Below are positions 26,199-37,134 of a DNA stretch of 64,000 bases, in pieces; positions within the stretch are counted from its first letter, which is position 1, and the number at the start of each line of letters is the position of its first letter. Where the stretch lies: positions 670,965-734,964 of the forward strand of contig MNCI01026259.1 of NCBI GenBank assembly GCA_015680685.1. Reading direction: 5' to 3'. Origin of the DNA: Gnetum montanum (lineage: Eukaryota > Streptophyta > Gnetopsida > Gnetales > Gnetaceae). The notes under the pieces were generated by a model. It saw nothing but the letters and a program-made list of their open reading frames with translations. It had not been told where the DNA came from and ran no database searches. Position numbers and translations under genes: made by a program.

Positions 26199-28418
26199 TT
26201 AATTAAATCAATAATGGTGACCAATGAGAAATAGGTGGTGTATAACTAGGGGATTATGCGATGCATCTCTCAAATGTACAGCCATAATATTAGTCATCGG
26301 GGAGATGCCTCATTTTGGTTCAAGAACTAATAAGTGTTTTTTACCTTTTTGTTTTACAATTTTTTATCATTTCCCTATCTCTTTCCACATTTTCAAATTA
26401 TTAATATGTTTTCAATTTCTTAATATTTTTATTTTCTTAAGTCATTTTCTTTATGTTTATGAATGTCTTTTATGTTTTCGTTAATAATATTGCCCGTCAT
26501 GATGCAAAAGTCAACACTATGTGTTGGGTTTTTGTGTTATGTTATCAAGATGATTGGGTAAGTAATTGTGTAGAGTAGTGAGACCAACTTATCCATCCCT
26601 TCAATTCTCTAAATAAAATATATTTATCATGGANTATCCATCCCTTCAATTCTCTAAATAAAATATATTTATCATGGAAACAATTTGGTTCTTCTTTCAT
26701 GAAACTAAAATTAATTAATGATCATTGTACCTTGAACAAAGAGTGAACGACCAAGTGGGAATGGTAAGGGTGTGACCTTTAAGGGGATTTTTTGGGTTCT
26801 CTTCTTTACTTCCTTCGTGTGATTTATGACTCCTTGAGGAACATATCATTACTCCTCTGTCAACCAATAAATAGGAAGCTATGTCGTTGCATGGTGTTGT
26901 TCCCATCTCAAAAAAATTTTAAACACAAAAATAATAATAATGGAAATTTAAAGCACATCCCTTAGACATAATAACAGGCTATAAGCACTAGTTATGGGGC
27001 TATCAAGACATGTTACCTATGCTTGAAGGTGCCCCTCTAACTAAGGCCCTTTCTTCCTTCTTCTCTTTTTGGAGTGATGATTATTCTTTGTGTTGGTTGT
27101 GGACTCATGATAATTGGCAAGAAGGAACACATCACTGTGAGATCACTATTAATGGTATGAACTTGGTCTAAAACTTGGATGGATAGGTATGCTGGTCATT
27201 TTAATCACACTTGACATAAGAACCTATTGCAGACATGGTAAAGCACCTTACATTCCCATCTCTACAATCCCTTCTCATCCCATTATTCACATCACTATTG
27301 CATGTGATTATGAGCCTAATGGTTTTTTTTTAGTATAGTGCAACATCCTAACCAAGGCAGTTGTATGTTGTTTGGAACAAAGGCATGGTCTAAATTTAAC
27401 TTCTAGGGTGTCCATGAACATCTATAGAAGTGGTTATGCAAGGGCATTATGACAAGAGCCTGCTTTGGGAAGGATCCACTTGTATAACTCTAATTGATCA
27501 TGGCTTTGAACTAAACCTCACATCTTCTAGAACATCATTAACAGTTTCTTTAAATTTATGCATAATTTTTGGACTAGTTCTCATACCTTTCAATTAATTT
27601 TTTCCTATTTTTCTATTTAAATCTTCTTCAAATTCAAAATTTCTTGGCCATCTTCTAAATTAGACCTTTGGTTTTCATTGTTTGGAAACTTGTGCGATTC
27701 TAGAGTTACGTCTATTAGTCATTGGGGCTAGGGATGTTTGCTTTGAAATTTTTCTAACATCCTATTTTAGAACATTATGGTAAGTAATAGTAATTGACCA
27801 AAATAAGGTGAATAGCTTAATTATTTTAGTTACCTCATAGCCTTGGGCATATTATGCTATCATCACCTTGTGCTTAAATGCAAGCTAAGGGATTCAAAAA
27901 GGGTTAATTATTAAGGAAAATTTACCAAAACTAATGTTGATCCTTTGTTGACTACAAGTGATGCTAAAAGGAATGCCTAAGAAAGAAGTTCTTTTACCAG
28001 GCATGGAAGAAAAGCTAAGAGAGGGATAATGGAGGATATGACCATGGACAAATAGTAGCACATAGAGGATAACAGCTCAAACATCACATGATTGCTTAAT
28101 CCATGGGATGATGAGAAGAAGTTTTAGTCCACCCTTCAAGAATGTTTTACATATCCAAAGAATCTACCACATTTAGCGATAACAAGAAGAATCATCTTCA
28201 GCAAATTTTTGAAGACCTTTGCAAATTTTGTAATCTTCAATGTCTGTCCAATCTTTTTGTTATTTTGTCATTTTGTAATACATTCACTTGAATAAAATTT
28301 TTAATGCAGCACTCAAATTCAATTAGTAGTTAGCATCAGTTAATAATCCCATACTTTTCCAATTTCTTGTAAAGGAAACTCAGTCCTATCCTATTAACTT
28401 GAGTTAGTCCTAGAGGTA
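26199..28418 (+). other. 3' non-coding region of element B
   Basis: From about 26700 it is colinear with the 3' non-coding parts of A and F: 'gggtgtgacctttaagggg' near 26770, 'accaataaataggaagc' near 26863, and the block at 27441-27481 with 'gagcctgctttggga'. A G-rich tract lies at 27724-27727. The expected polypurine tract before the 3' LTR is degraded to 'tcctagaggta'. Confidence 0.55.
26590..26678. repeat. Exact 44-bp duplication around a single n
   Basis: Bases 26590-26633 and 26635-26678 are identical and separated by one ambiguous base at 26634. This is most simply a contig-overlap artefact, not a biological repeat. Confidence 0.8.
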
Positions 28419-29390
28419 TGATGAAGCATCGGTTGGATGAGATATCATAGATGTGATGTTGTAGATGCTACATCACATTTGCATTGTAGCATCCTTGTCA
28501 ATGTGTCTGCTAGTTACTACATTGCAAATACTATGTCGCATCTACAATGTCATTGCTGTGTTGATGTGTACTTATCAACATGATCCCGTTGATGCATGGG
28601 ATGATGCGTCAATGCAGTATCTACATCTACCTATAAATATGCATGCTCTCACTACATGTTTTGCATCTTTTGATTAATAGAGTAGCTAAACCCTTGTAGT
28701 TTTATTTCATAGCCTTAGAGAACAATCAATGAGTGCCTATAGTTTGGATCTAAGTCAGTTGTATGACATCTTATTCAAGTGGCAATATACCTGGACACAT
28801 TTCATGAATGGAAATAAGATCAAGATTGATTCTTATTCATTATAGCACTTTGACTTAGATTAAATTTACTTTCCATGCAATTTATATTCCATGTACTTAG
28901 TTAATATTTATGTTTTCACACATATTAATAAATTGGCAAAATGAGCACAACCAGTTTCGAGTGCAAACATGTATTTGTTTGGTAATCCCAATAGTGTTAT
29001 TGCTTGGTTCACCAAGTAGCATAGCGCTTGGTAATCCTTGTAGTGGATACATGGGTTCAAGACATGTACAACAAGCTAGGAATAGACACTCATCACCCAT
29101 AGGCTAGTTTAGACTTTACTTTCCATTGTAAATTAGATTAAATAATTAATTTCTCTATTATTTTTAAGATTAGCATATGGCCAAAACAACATCAACCATC
29201 ATATGCCTCACTTTGGACTAAACCATACGTGAAAAAGCTACTTCTAGTCCAAGTGGGAAGATAGCAAACTGCAATCAATGCTTAACAATCTATATGCACA
29301 ACTAGTTCCATCCACATAATTCAACTGGATTGTGCATGAATGCTTGTGATTCATATGGTTGGGCATAGGGGGTATACCCATTGCTCATCA
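28419..29390 (+). repeat. 3' LTR of element B
   Basis: Starts TGATGAAGCATCGG, ends TGCTCATCA, and is colinear with 22460-23393. Confidence 0.85.
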
Positions 29391-30577
29391 ACCACCAAGG
29401 CCACCTAATTATAGATCAACCAAATACAAAATATGCTAAATCTACAATGAAAATTTTCACGGCGAAACATTGATGAATAATTAGATAGTAGCAAGAATTT
29501 CAAAGATCATACTTAGCTTAAACTAGAATTGTAGAGAAAATGTTAAGAGAAAACTATAGGAAAATATGTTCCAGTTAAAGGAATATAATAAGATTTTAAA
29601 TATGCTAATAATGAAAAAGAGATTAAGGCCCTTCTTCTAGTGCCAAAACTTGTAATGATGAAAACTTTGAAAATCCCTAGTTACAATTTTACCGAAATTC
29701 ATAAGTTTAATAATCTAAGTGCCTTAGATGGTTTGGGAAAATGCTCAATCACCTATGAACTTTGTTACTCAAAAGGATTACAGATAGATATGCATAGTGA
29801 AATAAGCATGTAAATACTTCGAATCTAATGGATTTGATCGGAAATAGGTAAACAAATGTAGGAAATAAAAGAAACAAATGCAAATTTATAGTAATCAGGG
29901 TACAAAATGGATTTATAAAGTATAAATTTGATTACAAAAGAGATAATAGAGGCTACACAGTTTGCACAAGCTTCAAAAGTCATAGATTGGGCATAATCTA
30001 ATGATATGAAGATCTGCTTTGAAACTCAAGGAGATCGTTAGCTAATGCAAAGTTAGTAAAGATCTCTAGAAGTTGCCAAAAGATGCCCTAAAATAGTACC
30101 AAAAGTATCTCACAGAATTGCTAAGATGTTGCAACCGCTATAAAAAAAGTCTTCAATAAGGTGTAAGACCTAGTATAAATAAGTTGAGGTCACATGGTTA
30201 ACATGAGCACACGTGATTCATGTGAGCATGGTCTAGCGTATTGCTTGTTGTAGTATATTTCTTGCACTAAGCATGTTTTTGACAATATAAACCTTAGCAT
30301 ATTTTTGCAATGTGTGACAAAAATATGCTATACAATGTATTTACAGTGTAAAAAAAGGAATTCCTTTGGGTAGGAAAAATATGTTGTGAGGCCAGCATAT
30401 TGAAAAATACCTTGTGTAGGGAAAATGTGATGGGTCTAGGTTATTAGAATTGGAAAATACATTGTGTAGTGTATTTTTAGCATAGACACAAAATACATTG
30501 TAGTTTGGTTCCAACTTTTAATACAACATAACTAACAACTTTGATGACTTACTTGTCTATTTCATATTGTGAATTCT
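29391..30577. other. AT-rich intergenic stretch, 3' flank of element B
   Basis: No coding signal. Short stretches (for example 'cccttcttctagtgcc' near 29625) resemble 45710-45750 and may belong to an unidentified dispersed repeat. Confidence 0.4.
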
Positions 30578-30683
30578 AGAGGGAGACTAAGAACTTCTCT
30601 ATGGATTAGCATATGGTTAGGACCAGGGAAAGAGGGAGATTGAGAACTTCTCTATGGATTAGCATATGGTTAGGACCAGGGAA
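30578..30683. repeat. 53-bp tandem duplication
   Basis: Two adjacent copies, 30578-30630 and 30631-30683, differ at two positions. They mark the left edge of the higher-complexity, less AT-rich island around the VQ gene. Confidence 0.85.
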
Positions 30684-30742
30684 TCGAAAGGGACAGTGAA
30701 GAGGGACAATGAAGAGCAGAGTGTAAAAACCTCCAAATTCAA

Positions 30743-31193
30743 AGTCAAAATCCAAAGTCAAGAAGGTGCGGTGGGGACTTTTGTGTCTGCCACGCTGGCT
30801 GCTACTACTATAGTTACTGCGGCTGCTCATGTCTGCGTCAAAGAAAAAAGCAAAATGCACTGGAGCTTCTCGTCTCTTCTACTGCAAGTCCAGTGCTGGG
30901 CTGTGCTGCATCTTACAGTCAACGTCAACGCCTCCTCGGACCCGCGTTATTATTGCACAGGCACTGTCAGCAGTACCTGCGCCGCGAACATTGGCTACAA
31001 TTTTGACCATGCAAAACGTCACTTTGAATTTCAAGATTTTTTGTTTGCGCAGGCTTAGCCCTTTCTTCAGATTCCATTCATGATATGAACACAAACGAGT
31101 GACGATTGGCTTCTCACCGCGTATTCGTTGACTTGGACACCATAAATTCTGCTTCAAGTCACTCCCTCTTTGTTCAGACCATGTTCCTTGACT
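30743..31193 (+). promoter_or_regulatory. Upstream region of the VQ gene with seven W-box cores
   Basis: TTGAC cores (either strand) occur at 30743-30748, 30756-30761, 30917-30922, 30924-30928, 31003-31008, 31128-31133 and 31188-31193. Six of them are full TTGAC[C/T]. Inverted CCAAT boxes (ATTGG) lie at 30990 and 31104. 'cataaatt' at 31141 is a weak TATA candidate. WRKY factors bind W-boxes, and VQ proteins are known WRKY partners, so feedback control by WRKYs is plausible but inferred. No transcription start can be fixed. Confidence 0.5.
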
Positions 31194-31257
31194 TCCTCCG
31201 CAGCCTCTCTTTCTGTAATATATCTCATACAATTCTCAATATTCAAGCAGGCAAGCA

Positions 31258-31719
31258 ATGATGATGAGCTCCGAATCCAAATCCAAGTCCAAGTCCAGGC
31301 CCATGCCCAGTAAGGCTAAGGCAGTAGAGCAGAAGAAGAAGAAGAAGCAGCAGCAGCAGCAGCGGGCACCTCCTGTCATCATCCATTTGCGACCTCCTGA
31401 GATCATTCATGCGCTTCCTCATGAATTCATGTCTCTGGTTCAACGCCTCACCGGCCACCACCAACACCAACACGACAGTGTCTCCAAACAGTCTCAGACT
31501 GCTTCTGCTTCTTCTGCCTCCACCTCTGTCTCTTCTCTGTCTGGCTCACAACCTGTCACTGATTTATTGATGAAATCAGAGACGGAGACCTGCTGCAACA
31601 GCAGCTGTATATTAGCTTCGGATTTGAGCAGGATTCTGTTTGATGTGCCTCCGATCCAGCAGCATCCCCATGACTGGTTTCTGCAGCTGCAACAACACAG
31701 TGATGGTTTTTTTTATTGA
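31258..31719 (+). CDS. VQ-motif protein, MKS1-type
   Basis: An intact, intronless 153-residue ORF and the best host gene here. The diagnostic VQ motif, FMSLVQRLTG (residues 57-66, FxxxVQxLTG), is preceded by 'PPVIIHLRPPEIIH' as in MKS1/VQ21-like proteins. The N-terminus is basic with a Lys-Ser repeat (residues 7-14), then poly-Lys (26-30) and poly-Gln (31-35), which could act as a nuclear signal. The middle is Ser-rich (73-97) and the C-terminus ends 'HDWFLQLQQHSDGFFY'. VQ proteins are plant transcriptional co-regulators that bind WRKY factors, and some are MAP-kinase substrates, in defence and growth. Three consecutive ATGs (31258, 31261, 31264) could start it; the first is taken. Codon use is far less AT-rich than the surroundings. 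A short length without introns is usual for the family. Confidence 0.87.
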   Translation: MMMSSESKSKSKSRPMPSKAKAVEQKKKKKQQQQQRAPPVIIHLRPPEIIHALPHEFMSLVQRLTGHHQHQHDSVSKQSQTASASSASTSVSSLSGSQPVTDLLMKSETETCCNSSCILASDLSRILFDVPPIQQHPHDWFLQLQQHSDGFFY

Positions 31720-32140
31720 ATCTTAGCGATTTGGCGGAGCATGATGAATCCGGTCCACATCTCCTTTTAGTAGAATGAGCATGGTGCGTAACTGCGTATA
31801 CAGATTGATTGCAACTGCATATCCAGATTGTAGTTTAAGGCATATGCTCCGACCCAAGACCACATAACATCTTGTATTTTATTTTCTTCTCTTTTTGCTT
31901 TTCTGTCAATCTGCTACATCGAGCTTCGTCAGTTCATTCTTTGTGTACTAAGGTTTCTCCTCTTTCATCGTTATTTTTTAAGCGTATGAAACTGCATGCA
32001 ATCCGGCGTAGAAAACATTTACCGTCGTGTTTGGCACATTACAACCACTTGCAAATGCTTTCGAAAAACTAAAACAGAAAAGAAACTAGGCGACTATAAT
32101 AAATTCAACGATAAAGGTAAATAAATAAATAAATAAAACA
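31720..32140 (+). other. Probable 3' UTR region of the VQ gene
   Basis: The ORF ends with TGA at 31717-31719. Candidate AATAAA signals lie at 32098-32103 and in the run of TAAA units at 32119-32137. The true cleavage site cannot be read from sequence. Confidence 0.35.
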
Positions 32141-32319
32141 AATCCAGCCGGAAAACAAACGGATTTTTCCCAAAAGTAACAGATAAGAGCTGAAAACGGA
32201 GCTAAAGAATCGAAACTTAAAAGAGAATGAAACCGAAATAGAGTTAGAAACCAAAAGGCTTTTTCCAACAAAATATTTAAAAAACAAAAAACAGTCGAAG
32301 CTGAAAACAAGTCAATTTC

Positions 32320-32515
32320 TTCGATGAATTTTCTGAAGTTTGAATTCTTTGGTGAATAAAATAATAAAATCCAGAAAATCTTTAGTGAGGTGGATTCCTC
32401 CGAAGAAATTTCTAAAGATACAACTCATCGGTGAATAAGATGATCCGAAAATGGATTGTTCTGGATATCTCTAATGAAATTTCTAAAGATAGATTTTTTT
32501 AATGTATAAAATGAT
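32320..32515. repeat. Three degenerate ~75-bp repeat units
   Basis: 'gaattttctgaag', 'gaaatttctaaagata' and 'gaaatttctaaagata' head three units beginning about 32325, 32405 and 32478. Each is followed by 'tgaataa/tgtataa' and 'atgat'. Non-coding. Confidence 0.55.
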
Positions 32516-33711
32516 TTGTCTTGAGAATTATAAGTTTTTAAACTTAAAACATGTCTTATGACTTATTGGTTTAACCACTAAAACATCATTTGGGATATGT
32601 AGAATTTTCAATTCATGCCTAACTAGTTGGACTCTGGCAAATAATAATTTTAATGAAAATTTTCATCTTTTATCCGAAGTGTTATGATGATCATTATTTA
32701 TTTACCATGGCATAGTCTAGCAAATAAACAAATGTGACCAAAAGAGTTCCCCCTCACCCTTACTACCATAACATTATTTTACTATGACAAAGGACAATGG
32801 GTGATTGGCCTCTCCTCCAAAATTAAATATGTGAAGAGGATGGTAGGACCAATGTCATACCTTGCCATAGGGCCCTTTGGTATAGTATGATGTTTGGTTA
32901 TGTGTGTGCATGGGTTGTGGTCAGGGATGTGTGAGGGCTAGTTAGTATGTGGAGTTGATATATGCAATTGTTGATGCATGAAATTTGTTTATAATCAACA
33001 CCTTTTGAATTATCTTGTTTAAAGTGACCATCACCTAGGACGTCGACCATATGGGAACGAAAACCTGGGAATAGTTTCAACTAGTTAAGCATTATTATTA
33101 AATTGGTGATGGATAAATAAGTAATTTTGAAATGGCACTTAATTTAAAATTTAGCAACACTTAGAGAAAGCATTAAATACAAGAAGGTTATAATGCAAAC
33201 TACTATATAGAGAAAATTAAAATGCTCTTTTAAGGTGAAATCACAATGTAGGAGTAGGTGGAATTGTTTAAGATATCCCTATTTCAACTATCAAAGTATT
33301 TATGAGTCCAAACTGAAAATTAAAAAAAAATACAAAAATAAAACCAATCTTATTGGCAAATTGTAAGGAAATAAATGTTGAAAATACTGACAACAAAATA
33401 AGCTTTGTAAGGATTAATTTAGCTTTTAATGCTTTGTAATTCAATAATCAATTTATTTTCAAGGATTTATTTGTAATTCAATAATCAATTTAGCTTTGTA
33501 AGGAAATTTAGCTTTTAATGCTTTTACCTAAACTAACAACTTCTTGCATAAGCTTGCCTACTCATACCTGAAGAAGGTAAACCTCTTTTGGTAAGTCTTT
33601 GTATTTAGCCTTCTGTTCCTCAAACACTTGTTGATCTAAGACCTAGGAAAAAGAAACTACATTTAAGGAAATGAAAGTTTTTAACTCTAGAGGAAAATCA
33701 AGGAACATAGG
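32516..33711. other. AT-rich intergenic stretch, 5' flank of element C
   Basis: No gene recognised. Within 33410-33540 the word 'gtaattcaataatcaatt' occurs at 33436 and 33473 and again inside the LTR of C at 34054, so part of this stretch may be an LTR scrap. Confidence 0.45.
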
Positions 33712-34534
33712 TGATGAGTCGACGTGGGATTTGATGTGTTGACATGGCCTCATCGACACAATGTCTATTTTTGCATATAAATACATGCTCACCTGTCGTG
33801 TTTATGGCATCTTTTGTCATAGTTGTAGCAAATCTCTTATAGTTTTGTCATTTGAAAGTTAGAATATTTTTCTAAGTGCCCGCAGTAGGAGTCAAAGAGT
33901 GTACAAGTCTTTATTCAAGCATTGTTATACCTAAGCACAATAGTATGTGCAACAATAAAGATGAGCTTTCTGATAAACCTTGCAGCACTTTGAAATAGAT
34001 TAATTGTTTATTTATGCATTTAATGTTTTATGCAATTTCCTTTAATGCTTTAAGTAATTCAATAATCAATTAAGCTAGATTAAATAGTGATTAATTAAGC
34101 ACATAAGTATGACCACTTCGAGCATATGCTTGGCACTTGGTAATCCCAATAACGCTTAACATTTGGTAACCCACTAGCATTAAATGTGTTCAAGATGTGT
34201 ATGGAAAGTGGGAACGAATGCTTATGTTAGGATTAGTTAAATGTTAGCTAGTTAGATTAAATTAGCAATTAAATTATTGTATTCATTATTCTTTATTCTT
34301 AGGTGACCTAAAGCATAAAACGTAAAAATGATAAAAACCATATGCCTCAGTTGGACTTAACCATACCTTTACATTTCACAAGTGTAATTGGGAAGACAAC
34401 AATTGCAATAGTTAGTTTCACTTCTTGAAGACCAGTGTACTTAGAAGGCTATAAGTCCATGAAATTCGACCAAATCATGCGTGAATGCTTAGTGACTTAT
34501 ATTGTTGGGCATAGGGTTTACTCGCTGCTCATCA
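33712..34534 (+). repeat. 5' LTR of element C
   Basis: Starts TGATGAGTCGACGTGGG and ends GCTCATCA (823 bp). The TATA box is at 33776-33782 and 'aataaag' near 33955. U3 is short compared with the other copies. Confidence 0.82.
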
Positions 34535-34535
34535 T

Positions 34536-34553
34536 TGGCACCATTGTCAAGGA
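34536..34553 (+). other. Primer-binding site, tRNA-Asp type (element C)
   Basis: TGGCACCATTGTCAAGGA differs from the tRNA-Asp complement at five positions, all transitions. Confidence 0.8.
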
Positions 34554-34685
34554 CTTGAAGTTTGATATGTGCATTATCTAGGATTTAGTAAATATTAGTT
34601 AAAATCGTTGGAACAAACCCTAAGGTCACAATCATTTGGAAATAATAATTATAATTTAAGCACACTAAATTTTTCTCTAATCCAA

Positions 34686-37100
34686 ATGTTTTCTTCTCAC
34701 AAGCATGATGAATCAAAACAGGAAATGCCCCAAGAATTCAAAGTGATGTACACTCATCTAGACGAGTTTGTACCTAATTTCACCTTCATCTTGCATCAGG
34801 ATGAGCAACTATCGTGAAGAGATATGGAGGGCAATGTTGTGTTGCCTCTCAACCAATCTGTTCTTGGGATGTTGCTTCAAACTCTTAAGAGGTTGGGCAT
34901 CTAGGATCTTCATGATGAATATGTTGTGCAGGACCATGACTATCAGGACTATCATCCCATAGAAACACAATGCAAATGAGATTGGCACCACGAGAATCAC
35001 CATGAAGCTATGAAGAAGAAATGGTTCACTAACCCCTTGTTCCTGCTGAACCAAAATGACAATGAGGATCCTTCCTATGGGGGTACTTAACATGAAGATT
35101 CTCCACCCCTTGACCCTTGTGATGGGGGCTTGAACCTAAATTTGTAGTCCACTATCAACAATCTAGGATTAGACAAGAGTCTGAGTCAAAGCAAGGGCTT
35201 AGGCAAGCATCATGATGATAGAAAACCTGATGATCATGGTCGTGACAAGCAGAGAAGAGATGGCAAACAGTGTGGTGATGACAATGCTCCTTCCTTTTTT
35301 CCCTCTTCATCTACATCTTCTTCTTCCTCCTCTGATTCTGATCAAAATTGTAGGGGATGAAACCACGATGAAGGTGAATGGTAGGACAATGATTGTAGAA
35401 CCTTCCATGAATGAAGGGATAGCATGGGATATCATAGGCATCATCAAAATCATGATGATGACAAACCTTTGTTGGTAACTTGAGGTGCTAAACATTGCAA
35501 AGGTAGTCAGAATTCCAACCAGGCATGTGAAAGATAACAAAATCAAGCAATTGAATATGAGCAATATCCATGGATTTGAGGGGGGATATAACTCAAATCC
35601 ACAAACCCATCTTCAAGCCTTTCATGATGCCTATGCTTTGCAGAACATAGAAAATGACTAGCAAAAACTTAAGCTATTTCCCAGGACACTCATAAAAGAA
35701 GTAGAAAGTTGGCACCACTTCTTGGAGCTAGAATCAATTTGCAAATGGAGCACAATACTTGAGCTATTCAATGAAAAATATCAGATGTACTCTAAAGTGT
35801 CCAATTTGAGAAAGCAAGTCCAAGAATGGCAACAAGAAACACATGAACCCTTGGACGTAGCCATGGGTAGGTATTATTTCCTTTTGCACAAATGTCTTCG
35901 CCATGGTTATTCTCAACGAGAGTATCTTTTTCATATCATAGATGGGCTTTGATTAGAAATGAGGAGAACTCTTGGGGTCTATGCCCAATGGAGACTATCA
36001 TAACTAAGAGCCCATTAGATTCAAAGGTTGATTGAGCAAGTTGCAAAAGAAGAAGGTGAGTTGAGAAAATAGGAATGTGATGAGAAGTATAATTGGTATC
36101 CTTAAATCAGAAAAAGGGAGGTCCATTTCTATGATAGCAAGGGGGAGGCACCACTTCATTAAGTGGTCCAATGAAAAACCTTACCAATTTGAAAATCTGT
36201 CTAAAATTTTGGCTGAGGTTGACAAAATGTGGGAATATTTGGATGAAAAATTTCAAACTACTTTAAAAATTATAGAAGAATCCAAAGAATAAGGTGGTGA
36301 TCATGAGTGCAGGAGAAGAAAAGAAGCTTAACATACCTACCAAAAAGGTAAGGGCAAAGCTACGACAGTAGAAGACATTGTGGAGTTAGAATCAGATGAT
36401 GGTGGTGCGTGTGACATCTACCAATATGAACATCCTAAGCGATGTTGCCCTATTGTGTGACACTTATAGGAATCTAGGGTGTATGCTCTGAATCCTAGAC
36501 TAGAATGAAGGCAAGCACCTAGAAGGTTGTCTTATCCTCAAGGCAACCCAAAGTAATTCCACCAACAATGACAATCTTATTATCCAAGTAGAGCCCCACC
36601 ACAATTGTATGAGTAGTATCAATAGTGGCAACATCTATAGTTGTAAGGGATGCCACCACCAAGGCAATCGTACCCTTACAGGTATCCAGATCTGTATGGG
36701 TACTATGTTCAATAACCCATGTCTCCACATGACTCTTCTAGTCATGCTTCTTTTCAGCATCATTACTACCCTCCAAAGTATTATAGAACTCATTCTCCAT
36801 CTTCTAGAGGGGAATCCCCATATCCTTATCACCCTCCTCATCCTTCAATACATGTGCCTCCACCCTCAACCCAATTACCACCTACTTCATCCATGTAGGG
36901 TGAAATTCTTGCACAACCGTAGCAACTTAACACTACCAGGGCTATTAATTTACAGTTAGCTTCCCAGTTGAGTGGTTTAGAACTCAAATCTCATAAAAGA
37001 CCATTCTTCCAAACCAATAGCCTTACAAAACCCTCACCTACTTATGCAGTTAGTCACCTATGTCTCCTTCATCCTCTACATCCATTCCTTTCAAGAGCCC
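34686..37100 (+). pseudogene. Gag of element C (degenerate)
   Basis: Starts MFSSHKHDESKQ and reads 'FKVMYTHLDEFVPNFTFILH' with a match to A, E and F. It then passes through a His/Asp/Arg-rich tract (about 35190-35480) to the capsid core 'NIHGFEGGYN' and 'HLQAFHDAYAL' (35560-35640). The clearest open part is 35722-35952 ('KYQMYSKVSNLRKQVQEW'). The Cys/His motif at 36410-36448 keeps C1, H8 and C13 but has Tyr at position 4. The C-terminus is Pro/Tyr/Gln-rich. Stops occur in every section. Confidence 0.75.
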
Positions 37101-37134
37101 TTCAAACCAAACACCTCCCAAGATCCGCATTGTC

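Larger units (their letters stand above)
22460..29390 (+). mobile_element. Element B: non-autonomous Athila-like element lacking pol
   Basis: A 6.9-kb element with two LTRs (934 and 972 bp) flanked by ACAAC (22455-22459) and ACCAC (29391-29395), a probable 5-bp target-site duplication with one change. It carries gag and a remnant of the region after protease, then passes directly into the conserved 3' non-coding block. RT, RNase H and integrase are absent. It would have needed enzymes from a relative such as A or F. Gag itself is broken by stops. Confidence 0.85.

Noticed and set aside
30666-31058. 130-codon open stretch upstream of the VQ gene
   Set aside because: It starts inside the 53-bp duplication, has no recognisable domain, and overlaps the W-box cluster. 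More likely promoter sequence that happens to be open.
31243-31473. Minus-strand open stretch with poly-Leu
   Set aside because: Antisense of the Lys/Gln codon runs in the VQ gene; no independent support.
35212-35564. Open stretches on both strands in element C
   Set aside because: Alternative frames of the His/Asp/Arg-rich Gag tract. ATGATG-type codons read as Met/Ile-rich pseudo-membrane peptides.
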